Shown here one piece after another: positions 44,046-52,660 of a stretch of 52,660 nucleotides of DNA. The DNA is from Verrucomicrobiota bacterium (GTDB lineage Bacteria; Verrucomicrobiota; Verrucomicrobiia; Limisphaerales; JACPZS01). The translations under genes and the position numbers were made by a program. The notes under the pieces were generated by a model, which made no database searches, was not told where the DNA came from, and saw only the letters and a list, made by a program, of their open reading frames with translations. Location of the stretch: NCBI GenBank assembly GCA_016195385.1, contig JACPZS010000127.1:1-52660 (forward strand). Reading direction: 5' to 3'. Positions within the stretch are counted from its first letter, which is position 1. Each line of letters starts with the position of its first letter.

Positions 44046-44051
44046 AAAACT

Positions 44052-44201
44052 ATGAATGCCGGCGAACCCAATTTTCCTCAGCGTTGTCAGGGCATCACGC
44101 GGCGTTCCTTCCTCGCCGACACCGGCACGGGTTTCACCGGCCTGGCGCTGGGAGCGATGTTGTTTGAAGATGGCGTGGCGCGAATTAAACTCTCATCATG
44201 A
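44052..44201 (+). pseudogene. Truncated DUF1501 gene start (Tat signal only)
   Basis: This 49-residue frame ([14 protein letters not shown] then [19 protein letters not shown]) repeats the Tat signal region of the DUF1501 protein at 44404 ([19 protein letters not shown]), but ends after VARIKLSS. Its stop overlaps the ATG of the DUF433 gene (ATGA). The shared 92 bases (44091-44182 and 44431-44522) are about 85% identical by hand count. Confidence 0.75.
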
Positions 44202-44407
44202 ACGCGACTGACCTCATTACAACCGACCCGGACATTCTCGGCGGCACGCCTGTCTTCAAAGGCACGCGCGTCCCCGTGAAGACACTCTTTGAATACCTCG
44301 AAGCCAATTACACGCTGGAAGAATTTCTGGAGTGTTTCCCGTCCGTGACGCGCGAGATGGCCTGCCGACTCTTGGAGCGATCCGAGTCCGCCCTGCTCAC
44401 CGCATGA
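44198..44407 (+). CDS. DUF433 (VapB-type antitoxin-like) protein
   Basis: The 69-residue protein shows the DUF433 pattern: [29 protein letters not shown], written in parts as [19 protein letters not shown] and [21 protein letters not shown]433 proteins are helix-turn-helix antitoxins normally followed by a PIN-like (DUF5615) toxin. Here no toxin follows: the stop overlaps the ATG of the DUF1501 gene (ATGA at 44404-44407), and its own ATG overlaps the stop of the truncated DUF1501 start. It is therefore an orphan antitoxin translationally coupled to an unrelated gene. Confidence 0.88.
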   Translation: MNATDLITTDPDILGGTPVFKGTRVPVKTLFEYLEANYTLEEFLECFPSVTREMACRLLERSESALLTA

Positions 44408-45876
44408 AAACCGATTTACACTGTTGCCCCGGCATCACTCGCCGCTCCTTCCTCGCTGACACCGGTATGGGTTTCACCGGTCTGGCGCTGGGAGCGATGT
44501 TGTTCGGCGACGGACTCGCGCGCGCTGAAACGCATCCCGCCGCGTGGAGTCCGCCGGATGGCCGTCCCCACTTTCCGCCCCGCGCCAAATCGGTCATCTG
44601 GATTTTTCTCTGCGGCGGCGTGAGCCACGTCGAGAGTTTCGATGTGAAGCCGGAGTTGAATCAATACGCGGGCAAATCGATTTTGGATACGCCTTACGCC
44701 GACGTGGTGAAGACAGAGGGCAAGGACGTGATCGGTGCGAACCCGGCGCACGGCAACCGCAAGGTCATCATGCCGCTGCAAACCGGTTTCCAGCACTACG
44801 GCCAGAGCGGTCTCGTCGTCGGCGACTGGTTCAAGCACATCGGCGAATGCGCGGACGATCTCGCGGTGGTGCGCTCGCTGTGGACCATCCACAACGATCA
44901 CGGCGCGCAACTCACCTGGCAGACGGGCCGGCATCCGCGCGAACTGGAACATCCGACGCTCGGCTCGTGGGCTTGCTACGGGCTTGGCTCGCTCAATGAG
45001 AATCTCCCCGAATACGTCGTGCTCGGCGTGCCGACGGGCGATTGCTGCGGCGGCGCCTTCACGCACGGCGCGGCTTACCTCGGCCCGCAATACGGCGGTG
45101 TTCGGCTCAACGTGGACGCGCAGAAGCCGCTGCCGTTCCTCGCGCCCGCCGCCGGCGCGGTCAGCGCTGAGGAACAGGCGCAAAACCTCAGCCTGCTCGG
45201 CAAGTTGAACCGGCTGGCCGGCATTGATTATCCCGACGACCAGCAGTTGCGGGCGCGCATCAAGTCGTACGAGCTGGCGTTCCAGATGCAAACTTCCGTG
45301 CCCGAGACGTTGCAATTGGAAAAAGAGAGCGCCGCGACCCGCGCGCTCTACGGTCTCGACCAGCCGGAGACGAAAAAATTTGGCGAACAATGCCTCGCCG
45401 CACGCCGACTCGTGGAGCGCGGCGTCCGCTTCGTGCAACTTTTCCACGGAGGAGGCGGGGGCGGCGAATGGGACGCGCATTCGGAAATCAAATCCAACCA
45501 CGGCAAACTTTCCGCGCAAGTGGATCAACCGGTGGGCGCGTTGCTCAAGGATTTGAAACAACGCGGCCTGCTCGACGACACGCTCGTGGTGTTCGGCACC
45601 GAGTTCGGCCGTTCGCCAGGCGCGGAGGGCACGGGGCGCGATCATCATCCGCAGGGATTCAGCGCGTGGCTGGCTGGCGGCGGCATCAAGGGCGGGGCGG
45701 TGCATGGCGTGACGGACGAACTGGGTTTTCACGCGGTGGAAAACAGGCATTACGTCACGGACATCCACGCCACAGCGCTGCACCTGCTCGGCCTGGATTC
45801 GCACAGGCTGGAGGTTCCCGGCCGCAAGCGGCTCGACCTGGACCACGGCGAACCGATTAAAGAGATCATCAGCTAG
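44404..45876 (+). CDS. Tat-exported DUF1501 protein
   Basis: The 490-residue protein begins with a twin-arginine signal ([11 protein letters not shown]). It has the DUF1501 pattern, a sulfatase/alkaline-phosphatase-like fold: KSVIWIFLCGGVSHVESFD, GQSGLVVGDWFKHIGE, WTIHNDHGAQLTWQTGRHP, LFHGGGGGGEWDAH, VVFGTEFGRSPGAEGTGRDH and HPQGFSAWLAGGGIKGG. It is the usual partner of DUF1549/DUF1553 proteins such as 39784-42582. The ATG at 44404 overlaps the DUF433 stop; a longer frame from 44332 lacks the normal start. Confidence 0.92.
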   Translation: MKTDLHCCPGITRRSFLADTGMGFTGLALGAMLFGDGLARAETHPAAWSPPDGRPHFPPRAKSVIWIFLCGGVSHVESFDVKPELNQYAGKSILDTPYADVVKTEGKDVIGANPAHGNRKVIMPLQTGFQHYGQSGLVVGDWFKHIGECADDLAVVRSLWTIHNDHGAQLTWQTGRHPRELEHPTLGSWACYGLGSLNENLPEYVVLGVPTGDCCGGAFTHGAAYLGPQYGGVRLNVDAQKPLPFLAPAAGAVSAEEQAQNLSLLGKLNRLAGIDYPDDQQLRARIKSYELAFQMQTSVPETLQLEKESAATRALYGLDQPETKKFGEQCLAARRLVERGVRFVQLFHGGGGGGEWDAHSEIKSNHGKLSAQVDQPVGALLKDLKQRGLLDDTLVVFGTEFGRSPGAEGTGRDHHPQGFSAWLAGGGIKGGAVHGVTDELGFHAVENRHYVTDIHATALHLLGLDSHRLEVPGRKRLDLDHGEPIKEIIS

Positions 45877-46043
45877 AGCAGCGCAGTCTTTGTCGGGATA
45901 TGCGTGCTGTAGTGTGATTCGGCAAGCAGGCAAGCGAAGGCTGCGATTGGCAGGCGATCCTTGCTGATAACTGAAGTTTATCTCAATACCCGGTAAAGCT
46001 CTGACGTCAGTGATTCAGTTCACCCATTTGAGCAAGATTAACT

Positions 46044-47402
46044 ATGAATGACACCGACCGACCGTTTACTCGCCGTCGCTTCCTGCAAAACTCCGCCAAA
46101 GCGGCGGCCGTCTTCACCATCCTGCGAGCGGGTTCGGCCCGCACCTACGCCGCGAATGAGCGGTTGAACATCGCCGCCATCGGAGCAGCCGGCCAGGGAG
46201 GAAGCGACATCGATCAATTGAAGAGCCAGAATATCGTCGCGCTCTGCGACGTGGACTGGCGGCACGCAGCCGACACGTTCAAGAAATTTCCAGCCGCGAA
46301 ACAATTCAAGGACTACCGCAAGATGCTGGACACCATCCACGGCGAGATCGACGCCGTTATCGTGGCGACGCCGGATCATCACCACGCCTTCGCGTCGATG
46401 GCCGCCATTCGCTTGAGCAAACATGTCTATTGCGAAAAACCGCTTACCCATTCCGTTTGGGAAGCCCGCGAAGTTGCCAAAGCAGCGCGCGCGGCGAAAG
46501 TCGCCACGCAGATGGGCAACCAGGCCCAGGCTTCGGAGGAGACACGACGACTCCAGGAATTCCTGCTCGACAACGCCATTGGCCCGGTGCGCGAAGTGCA
46601 TATCTGGACGGATCGTCCTTCGCGCGGATTGTTCGATGAATACTGGCCCCAGGGAGTCAGCCGGCCGGCCGGCACGCCGGCGGTGCCCGACACGTTGGAC
46701 TGGGATCTCTGGCTCGGCCCGGCCCCAGCCCGGCCGTACCATCCTGCCTACCTTCCGGCGAAGTGGCGGGGCTGGTGGGATTTCGGCACCGGCGCGCTTG
46801 GCGACATTGCCTGCCACTACTTCGATCCAGTTTTCCGCGCGCTCAAACTCGGACCGCCCGTCAGCGTCGAAGCGTCTTCCACTCGCGTGAATGAGGAAAC
46901 TCACCCGCTGGGGTGTATGATCACTTATCAATTCCCCGCGCGCGGTAATCTGCCTGCGTTAAAGTTGGTCTGGTACGATGGCGGTTTGCGCCCACCACGG
47001 CCGGAGCAGATTCAGGATGGCGATCTGATGGGCGACAACGGGCATTTGCTCATCGGCGACAAAGGAATCATCACGACCGATTGGAGCAAGTGGCGGTTGT
47101 ACCCGGACAAGCTGGCGCGCGCTTATGGCGAGCCGCCGAAGAAACTGCCGCGATCGCCCGGCCACCACCAGGAATGGATCGATGCCTGCAAAGGCGGCGC
47201 CAAGGCCGGTTCACATTTCGATTGGGCGGGGCCGATGACTGAGACGGTGCTTCTGGGCAACGTCGCCCTTCGAGTGAAGCTGAGGGAGAAGCTCACGCGC
47301 GTGAAGCTGCAATGGGACTCGGAGAAATTGGGCTTCACCAACGTGCCGGAAGCCGACGCATTTCTGCGCCGCGAATACCGCCCCAGCTGGTCGCTGACAT
47401 GA
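46044..47402 (+). CDS. Tat-exported Gfo/Idh/MocA oxidoreductase
   Basis: The 452-residue protein begins with a Tat signal (FTRRRFLQNSAKAAAVF). Its NAD(P)-binding domain has LNIAAIGAAGQGGSDI, IVALCDVDW, VIVATPDHHHAFASM and the family CEKPLTHS. The C-terminal sheet includes GDIACHYFDPVFRALKLG. Exported members in this phylum oxidise or rearrange sugars or glycosides in the periplasm with a bound cofactor. It follows the DUF1501 gene on the same strand after 167 bases. Confidence 0.9.
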   Translation: MNDTDRPFTRRRFLQNSAKAAAVFTILRAGSARTYAANERLNIAAIGAAGQGGSDIDQLKSQNIVALCDVDWRHAADTFKKFPAAKQFKDYRKMLDTIHGEIDAVIVATPDHHHAFASMAAIRLSKHVYCEKPLTHSVWEAREVAKAARAAKVATQMGNQAQASEETRRLQEFLLDNAIGPVREVHIWTDRPSRGLFDEYWPQGVSRPAGTPAVPDTLDWDLWLGPAPARPYHPAYLPAKWRGWWDFGTGALGDIACHYFDPVFRALKLGPPVSVEASSTRVNEETHPLGCMITYQFPARGNLPALKLVWYDGGLRPPRPEQIQDGDLMGDNGHLLIGDKGIITTDWSKWRLYPDKLARAYGEPPKKLPRSPGHHQEWIDACKGGAKAGSHFDWAGPMTETVLLGNVALRVKLREKLTRVKLQWDSEKLGFTNVPEADAFLRREYRPSWSLT

Positions 47403-47561
47403 ACCGCTTTGGTGGAAAATTATTTTGCCTCGGCTCGCGAACGTGGTTCCGCTACGCTGCTCGCGTAAAACTTGTGACCGCTTTCTTACTCTGAATGAAG
47501 TTCCGCTGGCTAGTTTCGAGAGCGATTACCCGCACCATCGAAGGTGACGCCGTGCGGTGCT

Positions 47562-50500
47562 TCAACTTGATTCCGGCAGCGTCACTGTGAAAGTGGAGCC
47601 TTTGCCAAACTCACTGGTGACCGTCAGCTCGCCGCCCATCATCTGACAAAACTTCCGCGACAGCGCGAGGCCAAGCCCCGTGCCGCCGTACTTTTTGCTC
47701 GTCGAAGAGTCGGCCTGCGTGAATGCCTGGAAAAGTTTCGCGAGTTGCTCCGGCGTCATCCCGATGCCCGTGTCGTTGATGCGGAATTCCATGATGGGAG
47801 GGTGAGCGTCCGCGCGAACCCTGCTCTCATCCGCCGTCAGCGCTGGTGAATCGACGGCTCGCGCGGACGCTCGCCCTCCCGTTTCACGGCTCGCGCGCAG
47901 CGTGATTGTTCCCTTTTCGGTGAACTTCGCCGCATTGCTGATCAAGTTGAACAACACCTGCCGCACTTTGGTTTGATCCGCGCGCATCGTCCCGATGTCC
48001 GCCGCGCAACTCACTTCCAGCTTGTTCGCGTTCTTGGTGATGAGCGGCTGCACCGTGGCTTCGACTTCGCGCACGAGTTTCGCCACGTCGAATTCCTCGA
48101 CGTGCAACGTCATCTTGCCGGCTTCGACTTTCGAGAGATCGAGGATGTCGTTGATGAGTCCAAGTTGGTGCTTCGCGGCGCTGTGGATTTTTTGCACGTC
48201 AGGAGTCAACGCCGTGTCACCCATGTCCTCGAGTTCTTCCACCACCATCTCGCTGTAGCCGATGATGGCATTGAGCGGAGTGCGCAACTCGTGCGACATG
48301 TTGGCAAGGAATTGCGACTTGGCGGCGTTCGCCGAGTCGGCGATGGCTTTGGCTTCTTCAGCCACGAGCTTCGCTGCTTCCGCTGACTTGTGCGCGGATT
48401 CCAACTGAGTGTTTTTAACTTCGAGCGCTTCGCGCGCGTGACGCTCCTGCTCGAGCATTTGTTCCCGCAACTGCTCGGCCTCGCGCTTGCGCTGACGGCT
48501 GCGAACTGTCGCGAGAACCGCGAGTCCAAGCAATGTCGTGTTCGCTGCCGCAATTGGCCCGGCAATGCGCGCGTTGAGATACCACGGCGGCACGAAAGTT
48601 AATGTGGCCAAGACCGGCTTGGAGTAATTCAAATCGCGGTCGATGAATTGGAACTCAAAGGTGTAATTGCCAGGCTTCTTCGTGGTCCATTCGATTTGCG
48701 TGTCTTTGGTCGAGGCAGACCAGCCAGATTCTTTGCGGTAGTCCCGTTGCACGGCGCGGGGCGTTTGCGCGATGCCGGCGGATGTGACGCGATAGCGATA
48801 GAGCCGGTTCTCGGGACGCGATTTGAAATCGGTCACGCTTAATTTGAAAGTAATCCGCTCGCTGCTCTGGAACTGAGGCAGAGCGGCGAGGTCGGAATAT
48901 TCGCGGTCGGTTTTCACAATCACTGCCGGGGAGCGCGGCGACTCGTTGCTGGGCCGATAGCGGCTTAATCCGCTGCGCGTCCCGATCCAAAATGTGCCAG
49001 CAGGTTCTTCCACCACGGATCCAGCACCGCGATCAGCCAGACCATCACGTTCGCCAAGGGTGGACCAGGTCGCGCCGTCGAAGCGAGTCACCCCTTCCCC
49101 TGTCCCGAACCAGTGGATGCCTTGTGAATCGCGAAAAACTTTGCCGATGTCGTCTGATTCGAACTGGCCTTTCGACCGATTGAACAAGTCAAATTGCTTC
49201 CCATCAAAGCGGTAAAATCCATTCTGAAACATCCCGATCCAGAAAGTGCCATCCGGATCGCGGGCGATCCCCGCTACCGCAGTACCCAGCAGACCTTCTT
49301 GCGCGGAGAAATGGATCAAATTTGTTCCATGGTAGCGCCACAGCCCATTCCGGTCGGTTCCCAGCCAAAGCTGCCCGTCGGGGTCGCGGTGGGAACAAAT
49401 GAAATAGACGTTCGTCAAGCCAACTTTCGCGGTGACGTTGTCGAAATTCGTCCGGTCGAACCGCCACAGGCCATCAAACGCGCTCGCGACCCACATCGTG
49501 CCATCCGGGTTGAGTTCGATGCCCGTGATAAAGCTTACCGTGGAGCGGTTCCCGCCCTTCACCGGACTTAGACGCTCGTCTTCGTACCGAAACAGTCCGT
49601 CATTGACCGTCCCGATCCACGTGACACCGTCGTGATCAGTCCTGACGGGAGTCGTGATTCCATTTCCGCCCTTGAGGCTCAAAGATTCCGCGCCCGGAAT
49701 TCTTAGAAATTCTTTGAAGTCGAACCGCGTGACGCCCCGGCCACCTCCACCAATTAACAGTGCTGGCCCTGGAATCGCATGGAGGACACTGGCATCGGTG
49801 TCTGCCAGCCCATCGGCTTTGCTGAAGTTCACGATCGTGCTTTCATCATAGCGCGCCAAGCCAGGAAACCCCCAGAAACTCACCCAGAGAGCGCCATCGG
49901 GTCCGGTCTGTAGGTCACCCATGCTAGGAGGAAGTCCGTCGCGTTCGTCAAAATGCACCAGGGAAATCCCGTCGTAGCGCCACAGCCCTCCGCCCGCGAA
50001 CCACATCACACCGTGCCGGTCACGGCAAATCGCCACAATACTTTCACCTGACTTGAAACCAAGCTCCTCTCCGAAATTGATGAAATTCTTCCCATCGTAA
50101 TGAGAGACGCCACGAGAAGTGCCAAACCACAAGGACCCATCGTTGTCCCGGTAAATAGACTGGACAGAATTGTCAATCAATCCGTCGGCCTCAGTAAAGG
50201 TTTTGAAAGATTTGCCGTCGAAGCGCGAAACTCCGTTTGCGGTCCCAAACCACATCGTTCCGTCCGGTTCAGCAACAACACTGGAGATATAGCCACGCCC
50301 AAGCCCGTTGGTGCTCGTGAAATTCATGAATCGTTTGCCATCGTAGCGTGTAGCGCCGGAACCGTAGGCAAACCACACTACGCCTGCTCGCTCGAGCGCG
50401 ATTGTGTTCACACCGTAAGCGGTTTCATCACTGGGCAAGCCGTCCTTTTGAGTGAAAACCTTCCCTTGTTTCGTCCGGGGATCGTACCGAGTCAGGCCAC

Positions 50501-51338
50501 CAGTTTTCGTATGGAGCCAGATTATTCCATCCTCGTCGCGCACCAGCGCCCAAACTCGGTAATCGGGCAATCCATCTTGCATCGTGAAGTTCTGGAACTC
50601 TTTTCCGTCAAAACGTGAAAGCCCGCCGCTCGTGCCAAACCAAATCGTCCCGCTCTGGTCTGGGTCGGGATAGATTTTAAAGACCCAAGAGCCCGCCAGA
50701 CCTTCACGCGGAGTGTAGGTCCTCCACGTTCCCTTTTTGAATGGAGCGAGGCTGAAGAAGACTGATTGCGGATTGGGGTTTGTGGATTTCAAGTTTGCCT
50801 CAACCACGACTGGCTCTTTGTTCGTCACCAGCCCACCCAGCACGTGGCAGCGGACTTCGTAATGACCCGGCGCGAGTCGGCGAAAACGAAAAACGCCCTT
50901 TGGGTCGGTCAACCGGCTCGTCACTCGTTTTGGCGGCGGCTCCGGCATCAATAGTGACTCTGGCCACGCCGCGTGATGGTGGAACATGACCTCCGCCGGC
51001 ACGTTCTCTTTGGGGCGGCCGTCGGATGACCAAGAGAATTTGCAACCCGCGTCACCGCGACGGTGGAAGAAGTCGATGATGAGTGGGTGATCGCCCACCG
51101 TTAGTTCGACATCGCCGGACTTTTCCTCCAAACTATGGATACCACCGTTGTTCACCACCTGTTTGCCGTCGAGGAAAAGCCGTGAGCCATCGTCCGATTC
51201 CAGGAAAAACGTGTAACGCCCAGCTTTCTGAATCCGGAGCAATCCGGTCCAGCGGACATAGAAATTCTCTTTCAACTCTGTTCCGGCGAACGAGCCGTTG
51301 CTCTGCTCGAAATTGAGTTTGCGGTCCAAACGCCGCAC
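47562..51338 (-). CDS. Two-propeller sensor histidine kinase, main part (gene frameshifted near 51343)
   Basis: Order of domains in the 1258 residues: end of PA14 (1-115, [16 protein letters not shown]), short carboxypeptidase-regulatory-like region (120-200), fourteen Reg_prop blades of about 40-50 residues ([19 protein letters not shown] type) forming two seven-bladed propellers (215-835), Y_Y_Y domain (850-930), one membrane helix (about 935-955), coiled coil, HisKA ([18 protein letters not shown]) and HATPase_c ([30 protein letters not shown]). It senses polysaccharide outside and signals through the His; no receiver domain is in the chain. A 25-residue insert in HATPase_c comes from the 47796 element. 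The upstream part is the next entry. Confidence 0.85.
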   Translation of the reverse strand: MRRLDRKLNFEQSNGSFAGTELKENFYVRWTGLLRIQKAGRYTFFLESDDGSRLFLDGKQVVNNGGIHSLEEKSGDVELTVGDHPLIIDFFHRRGDAGCKFSWSSDGRPKENVPAEVMFHHHAAWPESLLMPEPPPKRVTSRLTDPKGVFRFRRLAPGHYEVRCHVLGGLVTNKEPVVVEANLKSTNPNPQSVFFSLAPFKKGTWRTYTPREGLAGSWVFKIYPDPDQSGTIWFGTSGGLSRFDGKEFQNFTMQDGLPDYRVWALVRDEDGIIWLHTKTGGLTRYDPRTKQGKVFTQKDGLPSDETAYGVNTIALERAGVVWFAYGSGATRYDGKRFMNFTSTNGLGRGYISSVVAEPDGTMWFGTANGVSRFDGKSFKTFTEADGLIDNSVQSIYRDNDGSLWFGTSRGVSHYDGKNFINFGEELGFKSGESIVAICRDRHGVMWFAGGGLWRYDGISLVHFDERDGLPPSMGDLQTGPDGALWVSFWGFPGLARYDESTIVNFSKADGLADTDASVLHAIPGPALLIGGGGRGVTRFDFKEFLRIPGAESLSLKGGNGITTPVRTDHDGVTWIGTVNDGLFRYEDERLSPVKGGNRSTVSFITGIELNPDGTMWVASAFDGLWRFDRTNFDNVTAKVGLTNVYFICSHRDPDGQLWLGTDRNGLWRYHGTNLIHFSAQEGLLGTAVAGIARDPDGTFWIGMFQNGFYRFDGKQFDLFNRSKGQFESDDIGKVFRDSQGIHWFGTGEGVTRFDGATWSTLGERDGLADRGAGSVVEEPAGTFWIGTRSGLSRYRPSNESPRSPAVIVKTDREYSDLAALPQFQSSERITFKLSVTDFKSRPENRLYRYRVTSAGIAQTPRAVQRDYRKESGWSASTKDTQIEWTTKKPGNYTFEFQFIDRDLNYSKPVLATLTFVPPWYLNARIAGPIAAANTTLLGLAVLATVRSRQRKREAEQLREQMLEQERHAREALEVKNTQLESAHKSAEAAKLVAEEAKAIADSANAAKSQFLANMSHELRTPLNAIIGYSEMVVEELEDMGDTALTPDVQKIHSAAKHQLGLINDILDLSKVEAGKMTLHVEEFDVAKLVREVEATVQPLITKNANKLEVSCAADIGTMRADQTKVRQVLFNLISNAAKFTEKGTITLRASRETGGRASARAVDSPALTADESRVRADAHPPIMEFRINDTGIGMTPEQLAKLFQAFTQADSSTSKKYGGTGLGLALSRKFCQMMGGELTVTSEFGKGSTFTVTLPESS
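47796..47880. repeat. 85-bp palindromic element inserted in frame in the kinase ATPase domain
   Basis: Left arm 47796-47820 (GGGAGGGTGAGCGTCCGCGC...) and right arm 47856-47880 are complementary at 23 of 25 positions, around a 35-base centre. The element lies inside coding sequence of the histidine kinase and adds about 27 residues ([20 protein letters not shown]...) between TITLRASRE and [11 protein letters not shown], where related kinases have a short loop. Confidence 0.85.
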
Positions 51339-52183
51339 GGTGGGCGAACCAAGGTCTCGGACTTCGCGAAATCAACGACGGTCGTTGCGGATTGAAAATA
51401 CTCGCCCATCAGGCCGGGTTGCACCGGACCCTCACCGCGATCCTCTACTGTGGAAATGGTGTCGGTGGTAGGACTCGCTGTCCCCAGCGAGCCGGCGGGC
51501 GGCGCGGTAGGGACACCGCGCCCTACCTTTTCAGACGGGGTCACGCGCGCCGCGCCGCTATTTGCGGCCGCGTTCGTGTCCACTCGTATCGCCTGCACGA
51601 CCACCGAGTTGAGTGGCGAGTTGTCCAATGCCAGCACAGTGCCGACGATGCTGGTGTCATCTTGCAGAGCGAAATCCGCTTTCAGCTTGTCGCCCGCGCG
51701 GATCACAAAGTTGGTCCGTACCGGCACGAAGTCAGTTTGCTTGAGCAAAAGAGAATAGGGTTTGTCACTCGGCTCGACGCTTAACTGATAATCGCCGGCC
51801 GGCGACGTGTTCGTGCGCGCGATTTCCCAGCCGTCTTGTTCGAGCCGCACAATCACGCCGCCGAGCGGCTGGCCGGATGCGTCGGTCACTTTGCCTTGAA
51901 CAACGGTTGACGCCGTGAGTTCGAAGGCGCTGGCCTTGGGGATGCGGTCGGGCGTTTTGGGTTGGGCGTTGGCGGAAAGCCGCCCGCCGGCCAGAAAGCA
52001 AAACAAGATCAAACTGACGGAGACCGGAAACCAGCGCAGCCTTCTGTCCTGAAATCCGGCGTCAGCGCCTTGGCTGGCGCGCTTTGCAAATCGAGAATCG
52101 ATGGCTCGGATTAGAACAGGAGTCAGGGCAATTGAAAAGGTTTTTGGCTGATGGACGTAAATCAAGTTTAGAACGTATCTCAT
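51272..52183 (-). CDS. Histidine kinase N-terminal fragment (signal, two carboxypeptidase-regulatory-like domains, start of PA14)
   Basis: This frame begins with a cytoplasmic stretch and a signal-like helix ([19 protein letters not shown]). Carboxypeptidase regulatory-like domains follow ([41 protein letters not shown], in parts), then a linker containing the 51467 element ([19 protein letters not shown]). It ends in the start of a PA14 domain ([25 protein letters not shown]). At a CCC run (51342-51344) the sense frame jumps to the next entry ([12 protein letters not shown]). One deleted C explains this. ATG 52183 and GTG 52189 lie inside a repeat, so the real start may be further in. Confidence 0.75.
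   Translation of the reverse strand: MRYVLNLIYVHQPKTFSIALTPVLIRAIDSRFAKRASQGADAGFQDRRLRWFPVSVSLILFCFLAGGRLSANAQPKTPDRIPKASAFELTASTVVQGKVTDASGQPLGGVIVRLEQDGWEIARTNTSPAGDYQLSVEPSDKPYSLLLKQTDFVPVRTNFVIRAGDKLKADFALQDDTSIVGTVLALDNSPLNSVVVQAIRVDTNAAANSGAARVTPSEKVGRGVPTAPPAGSLGTASPTTDTISTVEDRGEGPVQPGLMGEYFQSATTVVDFAKSETLVRPPCGVWTANSISSRATARSPEQS
51467..51527. repeat. 61-bp palindromic element inserted in frame in the kinase linker
   Basis: Ends GGTAGGACTCGCTGTCCC and GGGACACCGCGCCCTACC form an imperfect palindrome, with an inner CTCGCTG-TCCC-CAGCGAG hairpin at 51474-51491 and a GGCGCGGT-AGGGAC-ACCGCGCC hairpin at 51501-51522. It is unrelated to the 47796 element, and adds about 20 residues between the regulatory-like domains and PA14. 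Confidence 0.75.
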
Positions 52184-52342
52184 TAGCACCCGGCTTCAGC
52201 CGGGTGTTGGTCCAAACAGGCGCCGTGAGCCGTTTCAACGGCTTTCCATACGGTTGGTAATTTGCGACCCGGGCAGAAGCCGCTCAAGCGGCTCAGACTG
52301 CTCCACTCGCGAAACGCCCGGCTTAAGCCGGGTGCTAATGAG
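52179..52342. repeat. 164-bp MITE/REP-like element with 26-bp terminal inverted repeats
   Basis: The left end CTCATTAGCACCCGGCTTCA (from 52179) and the right end CGGGTGCTAATGAG (to 52342) are inverted copies with about one mismatch in 26. Each end is itself a CCCGGCTTxAGCCGGG hairpin. Inside are AGCCGTTTCAACGGCT (about 52228-52243) and GCCGCTCAAGCGGC (about 52278-52291). It lies between the histidine kinase start and the PQQ-like gene. Confidence 0.85.
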
Positions 52343-52438
52343 AATTCCCCATTCCCGCAAAAACCGATTCACGCCTCCTGGCGTCAACGCAGAAAAGGCG
52401 CACTTTACTTTTCGTGAAAATGTTTTTTACTTTGCGGC

Positions 52439-52660
52439 ATGATCAAGATTTTACCAACCTCCAAAGTTGTCGCCACGGTGCTCGCGTTTTCCTGCCTGTC
52501 ATTCGGCGCGTTCGCCGCATCGGCCGACTGGCCGCAATGGCGTGGTCCGCATCGCGACGGCATTTCCACCGAGAAAGGACTGTTGCAAGACTGGCCCGCC
52601 GGCGGACCCCCGCTGGCCTGGAAGGCGACGGGACTTGGCGCGGGCTACGCGACGGTCGCC
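52439..52660 (+). CDS. Secreted PQQ-like beta-propeller protein (3' part outside window)
   Basis: The first 74 codons show a signal peptide ([27 protein letters not shown]), then the characteristic opening [20 protein letters not shown] and [18 protein letters not shown] of PQQ-binding-like propellers common in Verrucomicrobiota and Planctomycetota. They resemble BamB or quinoprotein dehydrogenases in fold; most lack PQQ. The gene runs out of the window, so length and catalytic residues are unknown. Confidence 0.88.
   Translation, partial: MIKILPTSKVVATVLAFSCLSFGAFAASADWPQWRGPHRDGISTEKGLLQDWPAGGPPLAWKATGLGAGYATVA

Noticed and set aside
44416-45933. 505-codon antisense frame opposite the DUF1501 gene
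   Set aside because: The + strand encodes a clear family member over the same bases; the antisense peptide has no family features.

Overview
The window looks like a chromosomal piece of a Verrucomicrobiota bacterium, probably from the Pedosphaera/Limisphaera side of the phylum. The evidence is a DUF1549/DUF1553 cytochrome protein next to a Tat-exported DUF1501 protein, a Tat-exported Gfo/Idh/MocA oxidoreductase, a DUF1080 protein, a cytochrome c/leucine-rich-repeat protein, an ECF sigma factor beside a Ser/Thr kinase-TPR gene, and many secreted esterases. Taxonomy is inferred from gene content only; no rRNA is present.

Layout. 1-2525: 3' truncated secreted protein with six 95-residue Ig-like repeats. 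2961-6754: broken Ser/Thr kinase-TPR gene and an ECF sigma factor. 6992-9121: aspartate-semialdehyde dehydrogenase and a HEAT-repeat lipoprotein-like or membrane-anchored protein. 9206-10706: complete ISKra4-type insertion sequence with 9-bp target duplication. 10816-14419: frameshifted DUF4175-like membrane/coiled-coil gene. 14629-19825: permease, arabinose-5-phosphate isomerase (KdsD), esterase, HAD hydrolase and glycosyltransferase, all on +. 19809-26113: two PLP aminotransferases, a DUF1080 protein and a membrane AAA ATPase, all on -. 26285-30690: two secreted hydrolases and a methyltransferase. 30749-31477: a ParE/RelE-type toxin-antitoxin pair lying between two copies of the end of the methyltransferase gene. 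31691-39424: DAHP synthase with a terminator in its leader, cytochrome-LRR protein, TSUP transporter, phosphonoacetate hydrolase, three further hydrolase or protease genes and tRNA-Leu(TAA). 39784-47402: the DUF1549 / DUF1501 / Gfo-Idh group, interrupted by an accessory block (about 42600-44403) with a 41-bp hairpin tandem array, an orphan ORF and a DUF433 gene. 47562-52183: a very large two-propeller histidine kinase gene with one frameshift and two different palindromic elements inserted in frame. 52439-end: start of a PQQ-like beta-propeller protein.

The most unusual theme is genome plasticity by small repeats. At least five classes of palindromic element are present, two of them inside one reading frame. 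Twice, a toxin-antitoxin type gene sits between a neighbouring gene and a partial duplicate of it. Three large genes (kinase, DUF4175, histidine kinase) each carry one disabling lesion, which could be real decay or assembly error and needs read-level checking.
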